NCBI RefSeq assembly: GCF_008041945.1
Contig: NZ_VKAD01000001.1
Location: forward strand, 1,736,001 to 1,800,000
DNA: 64,000 bases
Origin: Reinekea thalattae
GTDB taxonomy: Bacteria; Pseudomonadota; Gammaproteobacteria; Pseudomonadales; Natronospirillaceae
Reading direction: 5' to 3'
Shown: positions 9,566 to 18,765 of the stretch, one piece after another
Numbering within the stretch: the stretch's first letter is position 1
Layout of the letters: each line of letters begins with the position of its first letter
Notes under the pieces: model-generated
The model's input: the letters and a program-made list of their open reading frames with translations, nothing else
Told to the model about the DNA's origin: nothing
The model's database searches: none
Made by a program: the position numbers and the translations under genes

Positions 9566-10951
9566 CTACTCTTCTCTTAATTGCTGTAACGCCTCTGCCA
9601 ATGTCGTCACTGCGATCACCTGAATGCCATCGATTGTCTTTTTAGGCTTATTGCCGATTGGCACTATCGCGCGTTTAAAACCATGCTTAGCCGCTTCGAT
9701 AATGCGCTCTTGGCCATTAGGTACCGGACGAACTTCACCATTAAGCCCAAGCTCACCAAAAGCGACCCAATCAGCAGAGATAGGCTTATCTTTCAAACTC
9801 GATAAAATGGCCAATAGGCTAGCCAAGTCTGCAGCAGTTTCATTAACTCGAACACCACCGACCACATTAATAAATACATCCTGATCGCCAGTAAAAATTC
9901 CGCCGTGACGGTTCAGAATTGCCAGCATCATGTTTAATCGATTGGTATCCAAACCGACAGCAACGCGACGTGGATGACCCATGGTTGCGCCATCGACCAA
10001 CGCCTGAAACTCAATCAGCATAGGTCGAGTTCCTTCCCAAACAACGGTGACTACCGAACCAGAGGATTGTTGCGCTGAGCGATTCAAAAAGATTGAACTC
10101 GGATTTTTTACTTCTTTTAAACCCGTATCCAACATAGCAAACACACCTAACTCGTTGACGGCACCAAAGCGATTTTTGATTGCTCTTAACGTCCGAAAGC
10201 GTGAATCACCCGAGCTTTCTAACATCACAGAAGCATCGATCATGTGCTCCAATACTTTCGGTCCCGCTAACGAGCCATCTTTAGTGACGTGGCCAACCAG
10301 AACTAAAATCGTCCCTGTTTGCTTCGCATAACGGGTTAGCCAAGCCGCCGATTCACGAACCTGAGAAACACTACCGGGAGCTGACTCAATAGCGGGGGCG
10401 TGCATTACCTGAATCGAGTCAATCACCAGAATTTTCGGCTGCAGGTCTTTTGCAACTTCAGTGATGCTTTCGACACTGGTTTCAGAAAGAATTTTTAAAT
10501 CATCACGCGGTAAGTTGAGCCGCTGCGCACGCATGGCAACCTGCTGCATAGACTCTTCACCAGTGACGTACAAAACCGAATGTTGCTTAGCCATATGGCA
10601 AAGCGTCTGCAAAAGTAAGGTACTTTTACCTGCGCCCGGGTGACCGCCAATCAAGATCGCACTGCCAGCAACCATACCGCCACCGAGCACGCGATCAAAT
10701 TCGCCAATACCAGTCGCTAATCGAGACTGCTCATTTAGATCAACGTCACTGAGCGCTTGCACCGAAGCCTTAGCACCGGCGTAACCAGCAAAACGATCGG
10801 GTTGAGAAAAATCCGGTCGGCCGGCGGGTGATTTTGCTTCACGAAATTCTTTCAGTGTATTCCACTCTTTGCACTCGCCACATTGCCCTTGCCACTTGGT
10901 GTAATCTGCGCCGCAACTGGTGCATACGAATTGGACTTTAGCTTTTGCCAC
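9566..10951 (-). CDS. radA: DNA repair protein RadA
   Basis: RecA-like helicase that promotes branch migration during recombination. All hallmark parts are visible in 461 residues: a four-cysteine zinc finger (FVCTSCGADY then GQCGECKEW, residues 8-30), Walker A GGHPGAGKST (102-111), Walker B ILVIDSIQ (about 174-181), the RadA-specific KNRFG motif (259-263), and a C-terminal Lon-protease-like domain. Length equals that of E. coli RadA (460). It is divergent from the dGTPase gene, sharing about 160 bases. Start ATG at 10951 is supported by alignment of the N-terminal MAKAK with the family. Confidence 0.98.
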   Translation of the reverse strand: MAKAKVQFVCTSCGADYTKWQGQCGECKEWNTLKEFREAKSPAGRPDFSQPDRFAGYAGAKASVQALSDVDLNEQSRLATGIGEFDRVLGGGMVAGSAILIGGHPGAGKSTLLLQTLCHMAKQHSVLYVTGEESMQQVAMRAQRLNLPRDDLKILSETSVESITEVAKDLQPKILVIDSIQVMHAPAIESAPGSVSQVRESAAWLTRYAKQTGTILVLVGHVTKDGSLAGPKVLEHMIDASVMLESSGDSRFRTLRAIKNRFGAVNELGVFAMLDTGLKEVKNPSSIFLNRSAQQSSGSVVTVVWEGTRPMLIEFQALVDGATMGHPRRVAVGLDTNRLNMMLAILNRHGGIFTGDQDVFINVVGGVRVNETAADLASLLAILSSLKDKPISADWVAFGELGLNGEVRPVPNGQERIIEAAKHGFKRAIVPIGNKPKKTIDGIQVIAVTTLAEALQQLREE

Positions 10952-11109
10952 TGTAAATATATCCAGTTATTGTAATAAAGCACCTTTATAACCAATGCAA
11001 CAAACTGACTCAAGCCTATTTTCTCTTCGGCATAAGCGAGCAGCACTTGAATAGTCAGCTGAGCACCAGCATGATGCTCACTTTAGCTCGATAATTCTTG
11101 GGATCACTG

Positions 11110-12429
11110 ATGACACGTATGAATTGGGAATCGCTACTGACGACGGCGAGAGAAGGGCATGACGCATTAGGTCCAGCAGACATGGGCCGAAGTCACTTCC
11201 ACAAAGATCACGACCGCATTGTATTTTCCGGTGCGTTTCGCAAGCTCGGTGGTAAAACTCAGGTTCACCCATTAGCCAAGTACGATCATATTCACAACCG
11301 CCTCATTCATTCGATGGAAGTTGGCAGCGTGGGTCGCTCACTCGGTATTCGTGTCGCCGAAGAACTTAAACAAGAGCTGCCAATAGGCATTCAGGCTGAC
11401 GACCTCGGTACCATTATTCAGTCTGCCTGCTTAGCGCACGACATCGGCAATCCGCCCTTTGGTCACGCTGGCGAATACGCCATTCAAGACTGGTTTAAGC
11501 GAGATGCCAATAAACATTATTTAGCTGGATTGACCGAATTAGAACGCTTAGACCTACAAAGCTTTGAAGGTAACGCACAAGGCTTTCGCACACTCAGCCA
11601 AATTGAATATCATTTCAATAATGGAGGTCTAAGACTTACCTTCCCAACGCTCGGCGCTTCGTTAAAATACCCTTGGACCGCAGACTTAGCAGGCGCTAAA
11701 GGCAAATTTAGCTGTTTCAAAAGCGAACTTAGAAACCTTGAAGAGCTAGCCAATAAACTAGGGCTCAAACGAAAAGCCGATGGCCGCTTTGCTCGCCATC
11801 CGCTCAGCTATTTAATGGAAGCAGCAGACGACATCTGTTACGCCTTGATCGATCTTGAAGATGCGGTCGAGCTTTCGATTATCGAATTCAGTGAAGTCAA
11901 AGACATCTTTTTAAGCATACAGGGCACGCAAGATCTCGACTTTGATGAAGAGGGGGTTTCATCGGCCCGACAGCTTTCTGCATTACGCAGCAAAACCATT
12001 GGTTGCATTATCGATGCTGTAGTAGAAGCCTTCATGCAAAACAAAGAGACGATCCTAAACGGCGAATTGGAAGGTGATTTAATAGCCCACTGTGCACCTG
12101 CGGTACGTGACGGAATTTATAAAGCCAAGGCATTGGCGGTAAATAAAGTCTTCAAGGATGCACAAAAAACTGAAACGGAAATTGGCGCTTACACGGTGCT
12201 CTCGACCCTGTTAGAAACCTTTATTGAAGCCGGTCACGAATACTATCAGCGACCCGATAAAAACAAGCTGTCTTACCGCACCAGTCGCGTTTTTGACCTA
12301 ATGGGCGGCGAAGCACCGACAGCAAAGATGTCGCAGTATCAGGTGTACCAACGTATGGTCGACAACATTGCTGGCATGACTGATAACTACGCGCTGTATT
12401 TAGCAAAACAGTTTTCTGCACCGAGCTAA
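11110..12429 (+). CDS. dgt: deoxyguanosinetriphosphate triphosphohydrolase-like protein
   Basis: HD-domain nucleotide hydrolase predicted to cut dNTPs (dGTP preferred) to the nucleoside and tripolyphosphate. From the chosen start (439 residues) the metal ligands are visible: RLIHSMEV with His67, the HD pair in CLAHDIGNPPFGHAGE (His110-Asp111), and a later Asp in EAADDICYALIDLEDA. It is shorter than E. coli Dgt (505) and belongs to the roughly 440-residue class. I start at ATG 11110, which has GGATC just upstream, rather than the TTG at 11098. ATG 11119 is a further alternative. Divergent from radA. Confidence 0.92.
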   Translation: MTRMNWESLLTTAREGHDALGPADMGRSHFHKDHDRIVFSGAFRKLGGKTQVHPLAKYDHIHNRLIHSMEVGSVGRSLGIRVAEELKQELPIGIQADDLGTIIQSACLAHDIGNPPFGHAGEYAIQDWFKRDANKHYLAGLTELERLDLQSFEGNAQGFRTLSQIEYHFNNGGLRLTFPTLGASLKYPWTADLAGAKGKFSCFKSELRNLEELANKLGLKRKADGRFARHPLSYLMEAADDICYALIDLEDAVELSIIEFSEVKDIFLSIQGTQDLDFDEEGVSSARQLSALRSKTIGCIIDAVVEAFMQNKETILNGELEGDLIAHCAPAVRDGIYKAKALAVNKVFKDAQKTETEIGAYTVLSTLLETFIEAGHEYYQRPDKNKLSYRTSRVFDLMGGEAPTAKMSQYQVYQRMVDNIAGMTDNYALYLAKQFSAPS

Positions 12430-12450
12430 CTAACTCTCATAAAATATCGG

Positions 12451-12485
12451 AGTGCTGGCCTAGCCTAAGCGCTGGGCCTTGCACT
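12451..12485. terminator. long imperfect hairpin between dgt and the small membrane gene pair
   Basis: AGTGC and GCACT close a structure whose upper arm pairs GGCCTAGC with GCTGGGCC (one G-U pair). It lies in the 72-base convergent gap. On the minus strand it is followed by CCGATATTTTATG, so it could end the 12502-13201 unit; no T run follows on the plus strand. Confidence 0.45.
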
Positions 12486-12501
12486 CATATGCCTACGAAT
12501 T

Positions 12502-12918
12502 TCACCCTGCGATCGAAGTATAGTGCTCGACCAATTCACTGCGCTGCTCTTTTTTGAATGCACTAAGAGCGAGCTTTCGAGTAACTTCCTTACCCTTTTC
12601 ATTAACCACAATGGTAAGTCGTTTCGGCTCGGCCGTTACGCTGACAATGTTGTTATTTTTAACCAACCACGGAGATGCTAAAGGAGCCAATTTAATCTCT
12701 GAATACTGATCGTACACTCGCACCACTTGCAAACGATAATTCAACACCCCAATAATGGTTGTACCGATACCCACAAACAGAAAAAACGGGGCATCCAATT
12801 GGTATAATACTTCATTCGTAATGATAACAATAATGCCCACAATAATCTGGCAGACTGGAAGGGCTTTTGGAAGTCCGTATACCTTTTTAGGTTGCTCTTT
12901 TATTAAATCTTCAGTCAT
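12502..12918 (-). CDS. small membrane protein with PH-like C-terminal part
   Basis: 138 residues. Two membrane segments are visible (about 22-40 and 43-60, including VGIIVIITNEVLY and FFLFVGIGTTIIG). A cytoplasmic region of about 75 residues follows, rich in alternating beta pattern with SEIKLAPLASPWLVKNNNIV and ending in a helix (KEQRSELVEHY). This resembles bacterial PH-domain membrane proteins, but I cannot name a family. It overlaps the upstream gene by 8 bases, so both are made together. Function unknown. Confidence 0.7.
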   Translation of the reverse strand: MTEDLIKEQPKKVYGLPKALPVCQIIVGIIVIITNEVLYQLDAPFFLFVGIGTTIIGVLNYRLQVVRVYDQYSEIKLAPLASPWLVKNNNIVSVTAEPKRLTIVVNEKGKEVTRKLALSAFKKEQRSELVEHYTSIAG

Positions 12919-13201
12919 TTTCTATATCCTTTAAAAACTCACGTTTGGACTCTTTGTCCATTTCATTTCTAACTGCCACAAGTCCCATCAACCCAGTGGG
13001 TAGACCAAGCACAAAACCCACCATGGCTAGATAAGCCCAAAGCTTATGTTTTGTTTTTATATAAAGCAGACCCAAAGCCGATAATATAAATGACGCACCA
13101 GACGTCATTGCATACAACCTATATTCGTCACCCGGTGTAGCTTCGAACGCAATACCGACAACCAATTGGAAAACCAACGGCGTGTAATATAACCAACCCA
13201 T
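12911..13201 (-). CDS. small three-helix membrane protein of unknown function
   Basis: 96 residues with three predicted membrane segments (about 3-19, 28-46 and 53-72) and a charged tail ending KESKREFLKDIEND. I recognise no family. It is first of a two-gene unit; its stop overlaps the start of the 12502-12918 gene by 8 bases, which supports both being real. The divergent neighbour is the SLC13-type permease. Confidence 0.65.
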   Translation of the reverse strand: MGWLYYTPLVFQLVVGIAFEATPGDEYRLYAMTSGASFILSALGLLYIKTKHKLWAYLAMVGFVLGLPTGLMGLVAVRNEMDKESKREFLKDIEND

Positions 13202-13297
13202 AATACATATCTCTTCATTTTTGCGACCTACTTCATTAAGGTCTCCGTCAGCTAAACTAACCGATCTATATCGATTTAACTAGACTGTTATATTGAC

Positions 13298-13328
13298 TTG
13301 CGACCTATATTATCGGCCGCGTTATACT
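13298..13328 (+). promoter_or_regulatory. possible promoter of the permease gene
   Basis: TATACT at 13323-13328 is a good -10 match. TTGCGA at 13298-13303, 19 bases upstream, is the best -35 and the spacing is long. It lies 38 bases before the permease ATG. Weak call. Confidence 0.3.
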
Positions 13329-13365
13329 AGACTGGTCGAACTGATCCTTAGCTAAATGGCTGACT

Positions 13366-14745
13366 ATGCTTGAAATAATCAAACCGCACCGCGCTAAAAT
13401 TTTTGCTGCCCTTACTTTCACTATGGCGTTATTGTTTCCACATATCAGCCTCATCCAATCCTCTGGGCTTAATGACGCACAACTAAAAACCATCGCCATT
13501 CTATTATTAGCAGCGGTGCTTTGGGTGAGTGAGTGGGTGCCGTTGTTTATTGTCAGCTTTATTATTTTAGCGTTAGAAATAATCTGGCTATTACCTGCTA
13601 TTCATCAGCTCGATATTAGCGCCACAGAAAGCTTATTTTTTTCGCCTTTTTTTTCCAACATTATTTTATTGTTCATGGGTGGCTTTGTGTTATCGAGCAT
13701 CATGCAAAAAGCCGCACTGGACGCTCGCTTTGCCTTTTGGATACTTAAAATCACCAAGGGTGAGCCCAAAATTACGTTAATGGGCATCATTGCTGGCTGT
13801 ATTTTTCTTTCAATGTGGCTCAGCAATACAGCAACCACGGCCATGATGTTGACGATGATTCTACCACTCATTAAACAGCTTAGGTTTGACTCTCCATTCC
13901 GAGTCGGGTTGATTTTAGCGATTCCGCTGTCATGCAATCTTGGCGGTATCGGCACACCGATCGGAACGCCACCCAATGCCATTGCGATGAGCTACTTAAA
14001 CGCAAAAGGCATCGATGTCAGCTTTTTAGAATGGATCATCCTAACCTTACCGTTCTTGCTAATTACCGCGATCGTTTTGTGGTATGCCATTTTAAAAGTC
14101 TATCCACCGGGCAACGATGTTTTAAAAATGAGCGACAGCAAGATGGAACCCTTCAAAACCCGCCAATGGCTGACACTGTTTATATTTGTTGCAACGGCGA
14201 TTGGCTGGCTAGTCGGCGGGCAGTTTGGCTTAGCAACAGGAACCATTGCACTGTTCCCAATTATTGCGGCCTTCTGGCTTGGCTTATTGGATCAAACCGA
14301 CTTTCGAGCGCTGCCATGGGATGTTCTCTTTATGGTTGCAGGCGGTATTGCACTGGGCGTCGCCATTGATATTACCGACTTAGGTCAGGTCATTTTGAAC
14401 CTGCTGCCAGCCTATGAAAACTTTTTATTCTTAGTCATTTTATTAGTCGTGACGGGTGCGTTTTTAGGCACCGTAATGAGTAACACTGCAACCGCAGGCT
14501 TGCTCATCCCGATTGTCGTATCATTAGCATTGCCGACGAATCAACTGTTGGTGTTGGTGTTAGCCATCACACTCAACTGCTCCACTGCGATGATACTGCC
14601 CATCAGTACACCACCGAACGCTATTGCTTTTGGCTCCGGAGTTATTGGCGTCAAAGACATTGCCAGAATGGGGCTATTGATGAATATTTTGGGCATCGTG
14701 TTAGCAATTAGCATAGGCCCTATTTACTGGTTTATGGTGCTATAG
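13366..14745 (+). CDS. SLC13/DASS-type anion permease
   Basis: Inner-membrane transporter of 459 residues with about 11-13 membrane segments. It has the repeated signatures of the divalent-anion:sodium symporter family: SNTATTAMML (near 146) with GIGTPIGTPPNAIAM (near 195) in the first half, and SNTATAGLLIPI with ISTPPNAIAFGSG in the second. These SNT and TPPN loops form the ion and carboxylate binding sites in VcINDY-like proteins. The likely substrate is a dicarboxylate, citrate, sulfate or similar anion driven by sodium; the sequence alone does not decide. Single gene, divergent from two small membrane genes. Confidence 0.88.
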   Translation: MLEIIKPHRAKIFAALTFTMALLFPHISLIQSSGLNDAQLKTIAILLLAAVLWVSEWVPLFIVSFIILALEIIWLLPAIHQLDISATESLFFSPFFSNIILLFMGGFVLSSIMQKAALDARFAFWILKITKGEPKITLMGIIAGCIFLSMWLSNTATTAMMLTMILPLIKQLRFDSPFRVGLILAIPLSCNLGGIGTPIGTPPNAIAMSYLNAKGIDVSFLEWIILTLPFLLITAIVLWYAILKVYPPGNDVLKMSDSKMEPFKTRQWLTLFIFVATAIGWLVGGQFGLATGTIALFPIIAAFWLGLLDQTDFRALPWDVLFMVAGGIALGVAIDITDLGQVILNLLPAYENFLFLVILLVVTGAFLGTVMSNTATAGLLIPIVVSLALPTNQLLVLVLAITLNCSTAMILPISTPPNAIAFGSGVIGVKDIARMGLLMNILGIVLAISIGPIYWFMVL

Positions 14746-14803
14746 CAGCAACCTAGACTGACACCATTACCGCCAGACTTTTAGATTTAGTGAGGAGTTC
14801 AGC

Positions 14804-15124
14804 ATGCAAGTCCACATACAAAAATGCCAAAACTGCAGCTCAACAAATTTGCGTAATATTATCGCCCGCGATGATGCGCAACGCGTGTTTGTGCAATGCC
14901 AAGATTGCGGCCATTTTGTTGCCCGCTACGTACTGGCACCGGGTGGATATTTTCACGAAGGGCGCGACTACGAAAGCTTTCTGCGCACCCGAATGCTCGA
15001 CCGCGGCTACTCTTCTGGGCGTGATTTAAAATCTTTATATAAAGAAGTGTCTGAGTCTGCAAAAGAAGGCTTTGAAGAAACCTTAAAACGCACTAAAGAA
15101 AAGTACGGGGACGAATTGCCCTAA
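14804..15124 (+). CDS. zinc-ribbon protein of unknown function
   Basis: 106 residues. Two Cys-x2-Cys knuckles (KCQNC at 8-12 and VQCQDCGHF near 30-38) make a classical zinc ribbon. A basic region and a charged C-terminal helix (KEGFEETLKRTKEKYG) follow. A strong ribosome site, GAGGAG, precedes the ATG. Family not named; nucleic-acid or protein binding is a guess. It lies 58 bases after the permease gene, same strand, so it may be co-transcribed with it. Confidence 0.75.
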   Translation: MQVHIQKCQNCSSTNLRNIIARDDAQRVFVQCQDCGHFVARYVLAPGGYFHEGRDYESFLRTRMLDRGYSSGRDLKSLYKEVSESAKEGFEETLKRTKEKYGDELP

Positions 15125-15238
15125 TTCGTTTTTCGCCATTTCACATTATCTTCATCACCCTTACTTACCGTTGCGCGCGACAAACACTTAGCCGTAAACT
15201 CATCGTCTCTTGATGAACAAATAGTAAGGAAATCCATA

Positions 15239-17167
15239 GTGAAAAAAGCACATCATCTGTTGCCTATACTCATGGCAGCCTGTTCACCGATTGTCTTCGC
15301 CGCCACTGTCGAATTGCGGGTTATGGAAACAACCGACATTCACATGCATATCGCAAACTACGATTACTATAGAGATTCAGAAAGTGACTCCGTAGGGTTA
15401 GCAAAAGTTTCGACACTGATTAACCAAGCACGCAGCGAAGCAAGCAATGCCGTTTTAGTCGACAATGGCGACCTTCTGCAAGGCAATCCATTAGGTGACT
15501 ACGTCGCAAAAGGGCGAGTACTGAGAGTGGGTGAAACTCACCCTGCATTTAAAGCCATGAACTTAATGGACTATGACGTCGGTAATGTCGGCAATCATGA
15601 ATTCAATTACGGCTTAGATTTCTTAGCTAAATCACTGGCTGGTGCAAATTTCCCGTACGTTTCTGCCAATGTCTATGTCGATGATGGCGATAACAATCCG
15701 GACAACGACCAACCCTATTTCCAGCCTTACGTTATTCACACAAAGCAGGTGACTGACAACAAAGGCCAAAGCCAATCGATAAAAATAGGTTACATTGGTT
15801 TTACGCCACCTCAAATTATGAACTGGGATAAAGACAAGCTGACGCATCACGTGATCGCAAAAGACATTGTTGCCAGTGCCGAAAAATACATCCCTATGAT
15901 GAAGTCTGAAGGTGCTGATTTAATTATTGCCATTCCACACAGTGGACTTTATGCCAACCCACGCATTGAAAAAGAAGAGCACGCGGTATATCACCTAGCT
16001 AAGGTTGAAGGTATCGATGCGATTTTATTCGGCCACTCGCATCAGGTTTTTCCTGGCGGAGCTTTATTTAACGACATGCCCGGCGTCGATAACGTTAATG
16101 GTACCGTTTTTGGAGTTCCTGCTGTGATGCCCGGTTTTTGGGGAAGCCACCTTGGCATCATCGATCTAACGTTAGAGCTTAACAACAATAGCTGGAAGGT
16201 GGTTAATAGCCACAGCCAAGTGCGAGCTATTTCTAAACGTGAAGGCCGTGAAGTTATTGCACTCGTGCCTGCGGATAAAAAAATTAACGACGCGATAAAA
16301 CAAGACCATGAAGGCACACTGGCTTACATGCGCCAGAAAGTTGGTATCACTACTGCACCGATCTACAGTTACTTTTCACAAATTCAAGATGACCCTTCTG
16401 TACAGGTCGTTAACAATGCGCAGATTTGGTACGTAGAAAACATTGTCCGTGGTACTGAGTACGATGGTCTGCCGATTTTATCAGCAGCAGCACCCTTTAA
16501 AGCTGGCGGCCGCGGCGGTGCCGATTACTACACCGACGTTCCTAAAGGTGATATTGCGTTAAAAAATGTCTCTGATCTTTATATTTACCCGAACGATTTA
16601 AAAGTCGTTAAGTTAACAGGCGCTCAAGTTATTGAGTGGCTTGAACGTTCAGCAGGACAGTTTAATCAAATAGACCCGACACTTTCAGATAGCACTCAGC
16701 CATTAGTGAACGAATCATTTCCATCTTATAATTTTGATGTCATCGACGGTATCGAATACACAATCGATGTGACTCAGCCGAGTCGATATGCTGCGGACGG
16801 TTCTTTAGAAAACCCAAAAGCGCATCGTATTTTGGACGTTAAATTTAACAATAAACGGATCAATAAAAAGCAGGAATTTTTGATTGTAACCAATAATTAT
16901 CGTTCTGGTGGCGGTGGCAAATTCCCGAACTTAGATGGCAGCACAACCATTATTGATGCACCAGATAAAAACCGTGACGTCATTGCAAACTACTTACTCA
17001 GCCAAGCAGAGATCAATCCACAAGCCGACGGCAACTGGTCTTTTGCAAACTGGGGCAATGCTCGTGTCACCATTCGTACATCACCTAAAGCCCGAGACTT
17101 TGCTGGAGATGACTTATCCTTTAAAGGTATACAAGAGGATGGTTTCGCACTGTTTGAATTTAACTAA
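15239..17167 (+). CDS. cpdB: 2',3'-cyclic-nucleotide 2'-phosphodiesterase / 3'-nucleotidase
   Basis: Periplasmic enzyme that opens 2',3'-cyclic nucleotides and dephosphorylates 3'-nucleotides to salvage nucleosides. 642 residues (E. coli CpdB 647). The signal peptide ends at about residue 21 (PIVFAA). The N-terminal metallophosphatase domain shows TTDIHMHI, NGDLLQGNPLG, GNHEFNYG and GHSHQVFPG, which hold the two-metal ligands. The C-terminal 5'-nucleotidase domain has the substrate-binding aromatic and Asn residues near NNYRSGGGGKF. Start is GTG at 15239, preceded by AAGGA at good distance; the lysine-rich signal peptide begins exactly there. Followed by a strong terminator. Confidence 0.96.
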   Translation: MKKAHHLLPILMAACSPIVFAATVELRVMETTDIHMHIANYDYYRDSESDSVGLAKVSTLINQARSEASNAVLVDNGDLLQGNPLGDYVAKGRVLRVGETHPAFKAMNLMDYDVGNVGNHEFNYGLDFLAKSLAGANFPYVSANVYVDDGDNNPDNDQPYFQPYVIHTKQVTDNKGQSQSIKIGYIGFTPPQIMNWDKDKLTHHVIAKDIVASAEKYIPMMKSEGADLIIAIPHSGLYANPRIEKEEHAVYHLAKVEGIDAILFGHSHQVFPGGALFNDMPGVDNVNGTVFGVPAVMPGFWGSHLGIIDLTLELNNNSWKVVNSHSQVRAISKREGREVIALVPADKKINDAIKQDHEGTLAYMRQKVGITTAPIYSYFSQIQDDPSVQVVNNAQIWYVENIVRGTEYDGLPILSAAAPFKAGGRGGADYYTDVPKGDIALKNVSDLYIYPNDLKVVKLTGAQVIEWLERSAGQFNQIDPTLSDSTQPLVNESFPSYNFDVIDGIEYTIDVTQPSRYAADGSLENPKAHRILDVKFNNKRINKKQEFLIVTNNYRSGGGGKFPNLDGSTTIIDAPDKNRDVIANYLLSQAEINPQADGNWSFANWGNARVTIRTSPKARDFAGDDLSFKGIQEDGFALFEFN

Positions 17168-17190
17168 ACAGTCCTAAATAACTTAGAACA

Positions 17191-17217
17191 AAACCGCCAA
17201 CGATGGCGGTTTTTTTA
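17191..17217 (+). terminator. intrinsic terminator of cpdB
   Basis: AAACCGCC, loop AACGAT, GGCGGTTT, then a T-rich tail TTTTTATTT. Perfect 8-bp stem 23 bases after the stop codon. Confidence 0.92.
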
Positions 17218-17256
17218 TTTTTTAAAATATTCTTTCTAACAACTAACTAAATAAAT

Positions 17257-17982
17257 TTAGCTAGCATTGCGATTATTTAACGCATTCCACCATTTTTTGG
17301 GTAATAAAATATTGACCAGCTTTAATATAATAATAAAGCGTCTCGGGAATTCGATAGTTGCTTTGCCTTTTTCTAAGCCACTAAAAACTCTCTTCGCCGC
17401 AGCGTCTGGTTCAACTAAAAATGGCATTGAAAAATCATTTTTATCGGTAAGCGGCGTTTTAACAAAACCCGGCCGAACTGTACTGACATGGATACCTTGA
17501 GGTTGAAGATCTAAACGCATAGTTGCGGCTAAGTAATCCAGACCCGCTTTAGAAGCACCGTAAGCTTGCGCTCGAGTAAAGGGCAAATAAACCACGCTTG
17601 AACTGACGAAAACTAATCGGCCACCTTTTGTGATCTTACTCACCAACGCCTCTAATAAATAACCGGTTGCAATAAGGTTAGTGTGAATCACACGGCTAAA
17701 TAGATCAGAATCAAATTGCACGGCATCATCGATATACTCACAATCGCCTGCGTTAAGAACAACCATATCGATTTTCGTTAGCGGCTCTGCAGCCTTAAGC
17801 ACATCGGCCTTACTGGTAATATCAAAGCTCAAGGTTTCAATGTTAGTGTTAAGCTGTGCTAATTGAGCTAAACGCTGCTCACTACGACCACAGGCAATAA
17901 CTCGCCAACCTTGCTCTGCATAAAGCAAAGCTAAACTTTTACCTAACCCCGAGCTAGCACCAGTAATTAAAACAGTCTTCAT
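17257..17982 (-). CDS. short-chain dehydrogenase/reductase
   Basis: Cytoplasmic NAD(P)-dependent oxidoreductase of 241 residues, classical SDR type. The dinucleotide motif TGASSGLG (7-14), an Arg after the second strand (CGRSEQR, suggesting NADP), VLNAG (about 75-79), and the catalytic Ser with Tyr-x3-Lys in AYGASKAG (about 141-148) are all present. Substrate unknown. Monocistronic in appearance, convergent with cpdB and separated from greA by 228 bases. Confidence 0.9.
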   Translation of the reverse strand: MKTVLITGASSGLGKSLALLYAEQGWRVIACGRSEQRLAQLAQLNTNIETLSFDITSKADVLKAAEPLTKIDMVVLNAGDCEYIDDAVQFDSDLFSRVIHTNLIATGYLLEALVSKITKGGRLVFVSSSVVYLPFTRAQAYGASKAGLDYLAATMRLDLQPQGIHVSTVRPGFVKTPLTDKNDFSMPFLVEPDAAAKRVFSGLEKGKATIEFPRRFIIILKLVNILLPKKWWNALNNRNAS

Positions 17983-18076
17983 TTTTTCGGCTCCTGTGAA
18001 TTAATCTGTGAACAAAAAAACTGCGGGCGCCTCAGCAATAGACACTGTGATTTAAGAAGCAACCTATTTGAAAAGC

Positions 18077-18098
18077 GCGCTAACTTTTACGTTAGCGC
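18077..18098 (-). terminator. probable terminator downstream of greA
   Basis: GCGCTAAC, six-base loop, GTTAGCGC is a perfect 8-bp stem. On the minus strand it is followed by GCTTTTC. It lies about 110 bases past the greA stop. The short T run makes strength uncertain. Confidence 0.5.
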
Positions 18099-18210
18099 AT
18101 TGTAGATAGATCATATAAGGAGAGAATTGAGGCAATTCTTACTGCCTGTTGACGAACAGCCTCAATAAAGATTGAACTACGGCAAGTAGCCAAAAATTAC
18201 AAAAACAGTC

Positions 18211-18687
18211 TTACTTATGCTCAACTGTTTCGATTTCATATTCCACTTCGCCGCCGGGTGTTTTCACCACGACAACATCGCCTTCTTCTTTACCAATCAA
18301 GGCTCGCGCAATTGGTGAGTTCACTGAAATTTTATTCAGTTTCACTTCGGCTTCATCATCACCGACAATGCGATAGCAAACGTTTTCATCGGTATCCAAA
18401 TTGAGCAGCGTAACAGTGACACCAAAAATAACTTTGCCGCTATTTGGGATATCTTTTACATTGATGACTTGCGAGCCAGAAAGTCGGCCTTCAATGTCAC
18501 TGATGCGTGCTTCGATAAAACCCTGTTGCTCTCGAGCAGCGTGGTACTCTGCATTTTCTTTTAAATCACCGTGCTCTCGAGCTTCTGCAATAGCTTCAAT
18601 AACGGCAGGGCGCTTTACCGTTTTTAATTCTTTAAGCTCATCTTGCAGCGCCTGCTCACCTTCAACGGTCATTGGGTAACGTTGCAT
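18211..18687 (-). CDS. greA: transcription elongation factor GreA
   Basis: Secondary-channel factor that stimulates transcript cleavage by backtracked RNA polymerase. 158 residues, same as E. coli. The N-terminal coiled coil carries the acidic tip in [12 protein letters not shown] (about 40-51), and the C-terminal globular domain has [14 protein letters not shown]. It follows carB as in Pseudomonas, where carA-carB-greA grouping is known, but here a strong terminator separates carB from greA. GreA therefore needs read-through or its own promoter inside the end of carB. Confidence 0.98.
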   Translation of the reverse strand: MQRYPMTVEGEQALQDELKELKTVKRPAVIEAIAEAREHGDLKENAEYHAAREQQGFIEARISDIEGRLSGSQVINVKDIPNSGKVIFGVTVTLLNLDTDENVCYRIVGDDEAEVKLNKISVNSPIARALIGKEEGDVVVVKTPGGEVEYEIETVEHK

Positions 18688-18705
18688 GTTTCATTTCCTC
18701 AGAAC

Positions 18706-18727
18706 AAAAAGGGCGCTTAGCGCCCTT
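18706..18727 (-). terminator. intrinsic terminator of carAB, just before greA
   Basis: On the minus strand AAGGGCGC, loop TAA, GCGCCCTT is followed by TTTGTTC. Stem of 8 bp, GC-rich, with a five-T run. It lies about 40 bases after the carB stop and about 19 bases before the greA ATG, so it can set how much carAB transcript reaches greA. Confidence 0.85.
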
Positions 18728-18765
18728 AAATTTAAATAGATAATGGTGTTAAATTATCACTGACA

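Noticed and set aside
11110-12429. dGTPase as an anti-phage defence gene
   Set aside because: Some dGTPases defend against phage, but this one sits between core genes with no defence neighbours.
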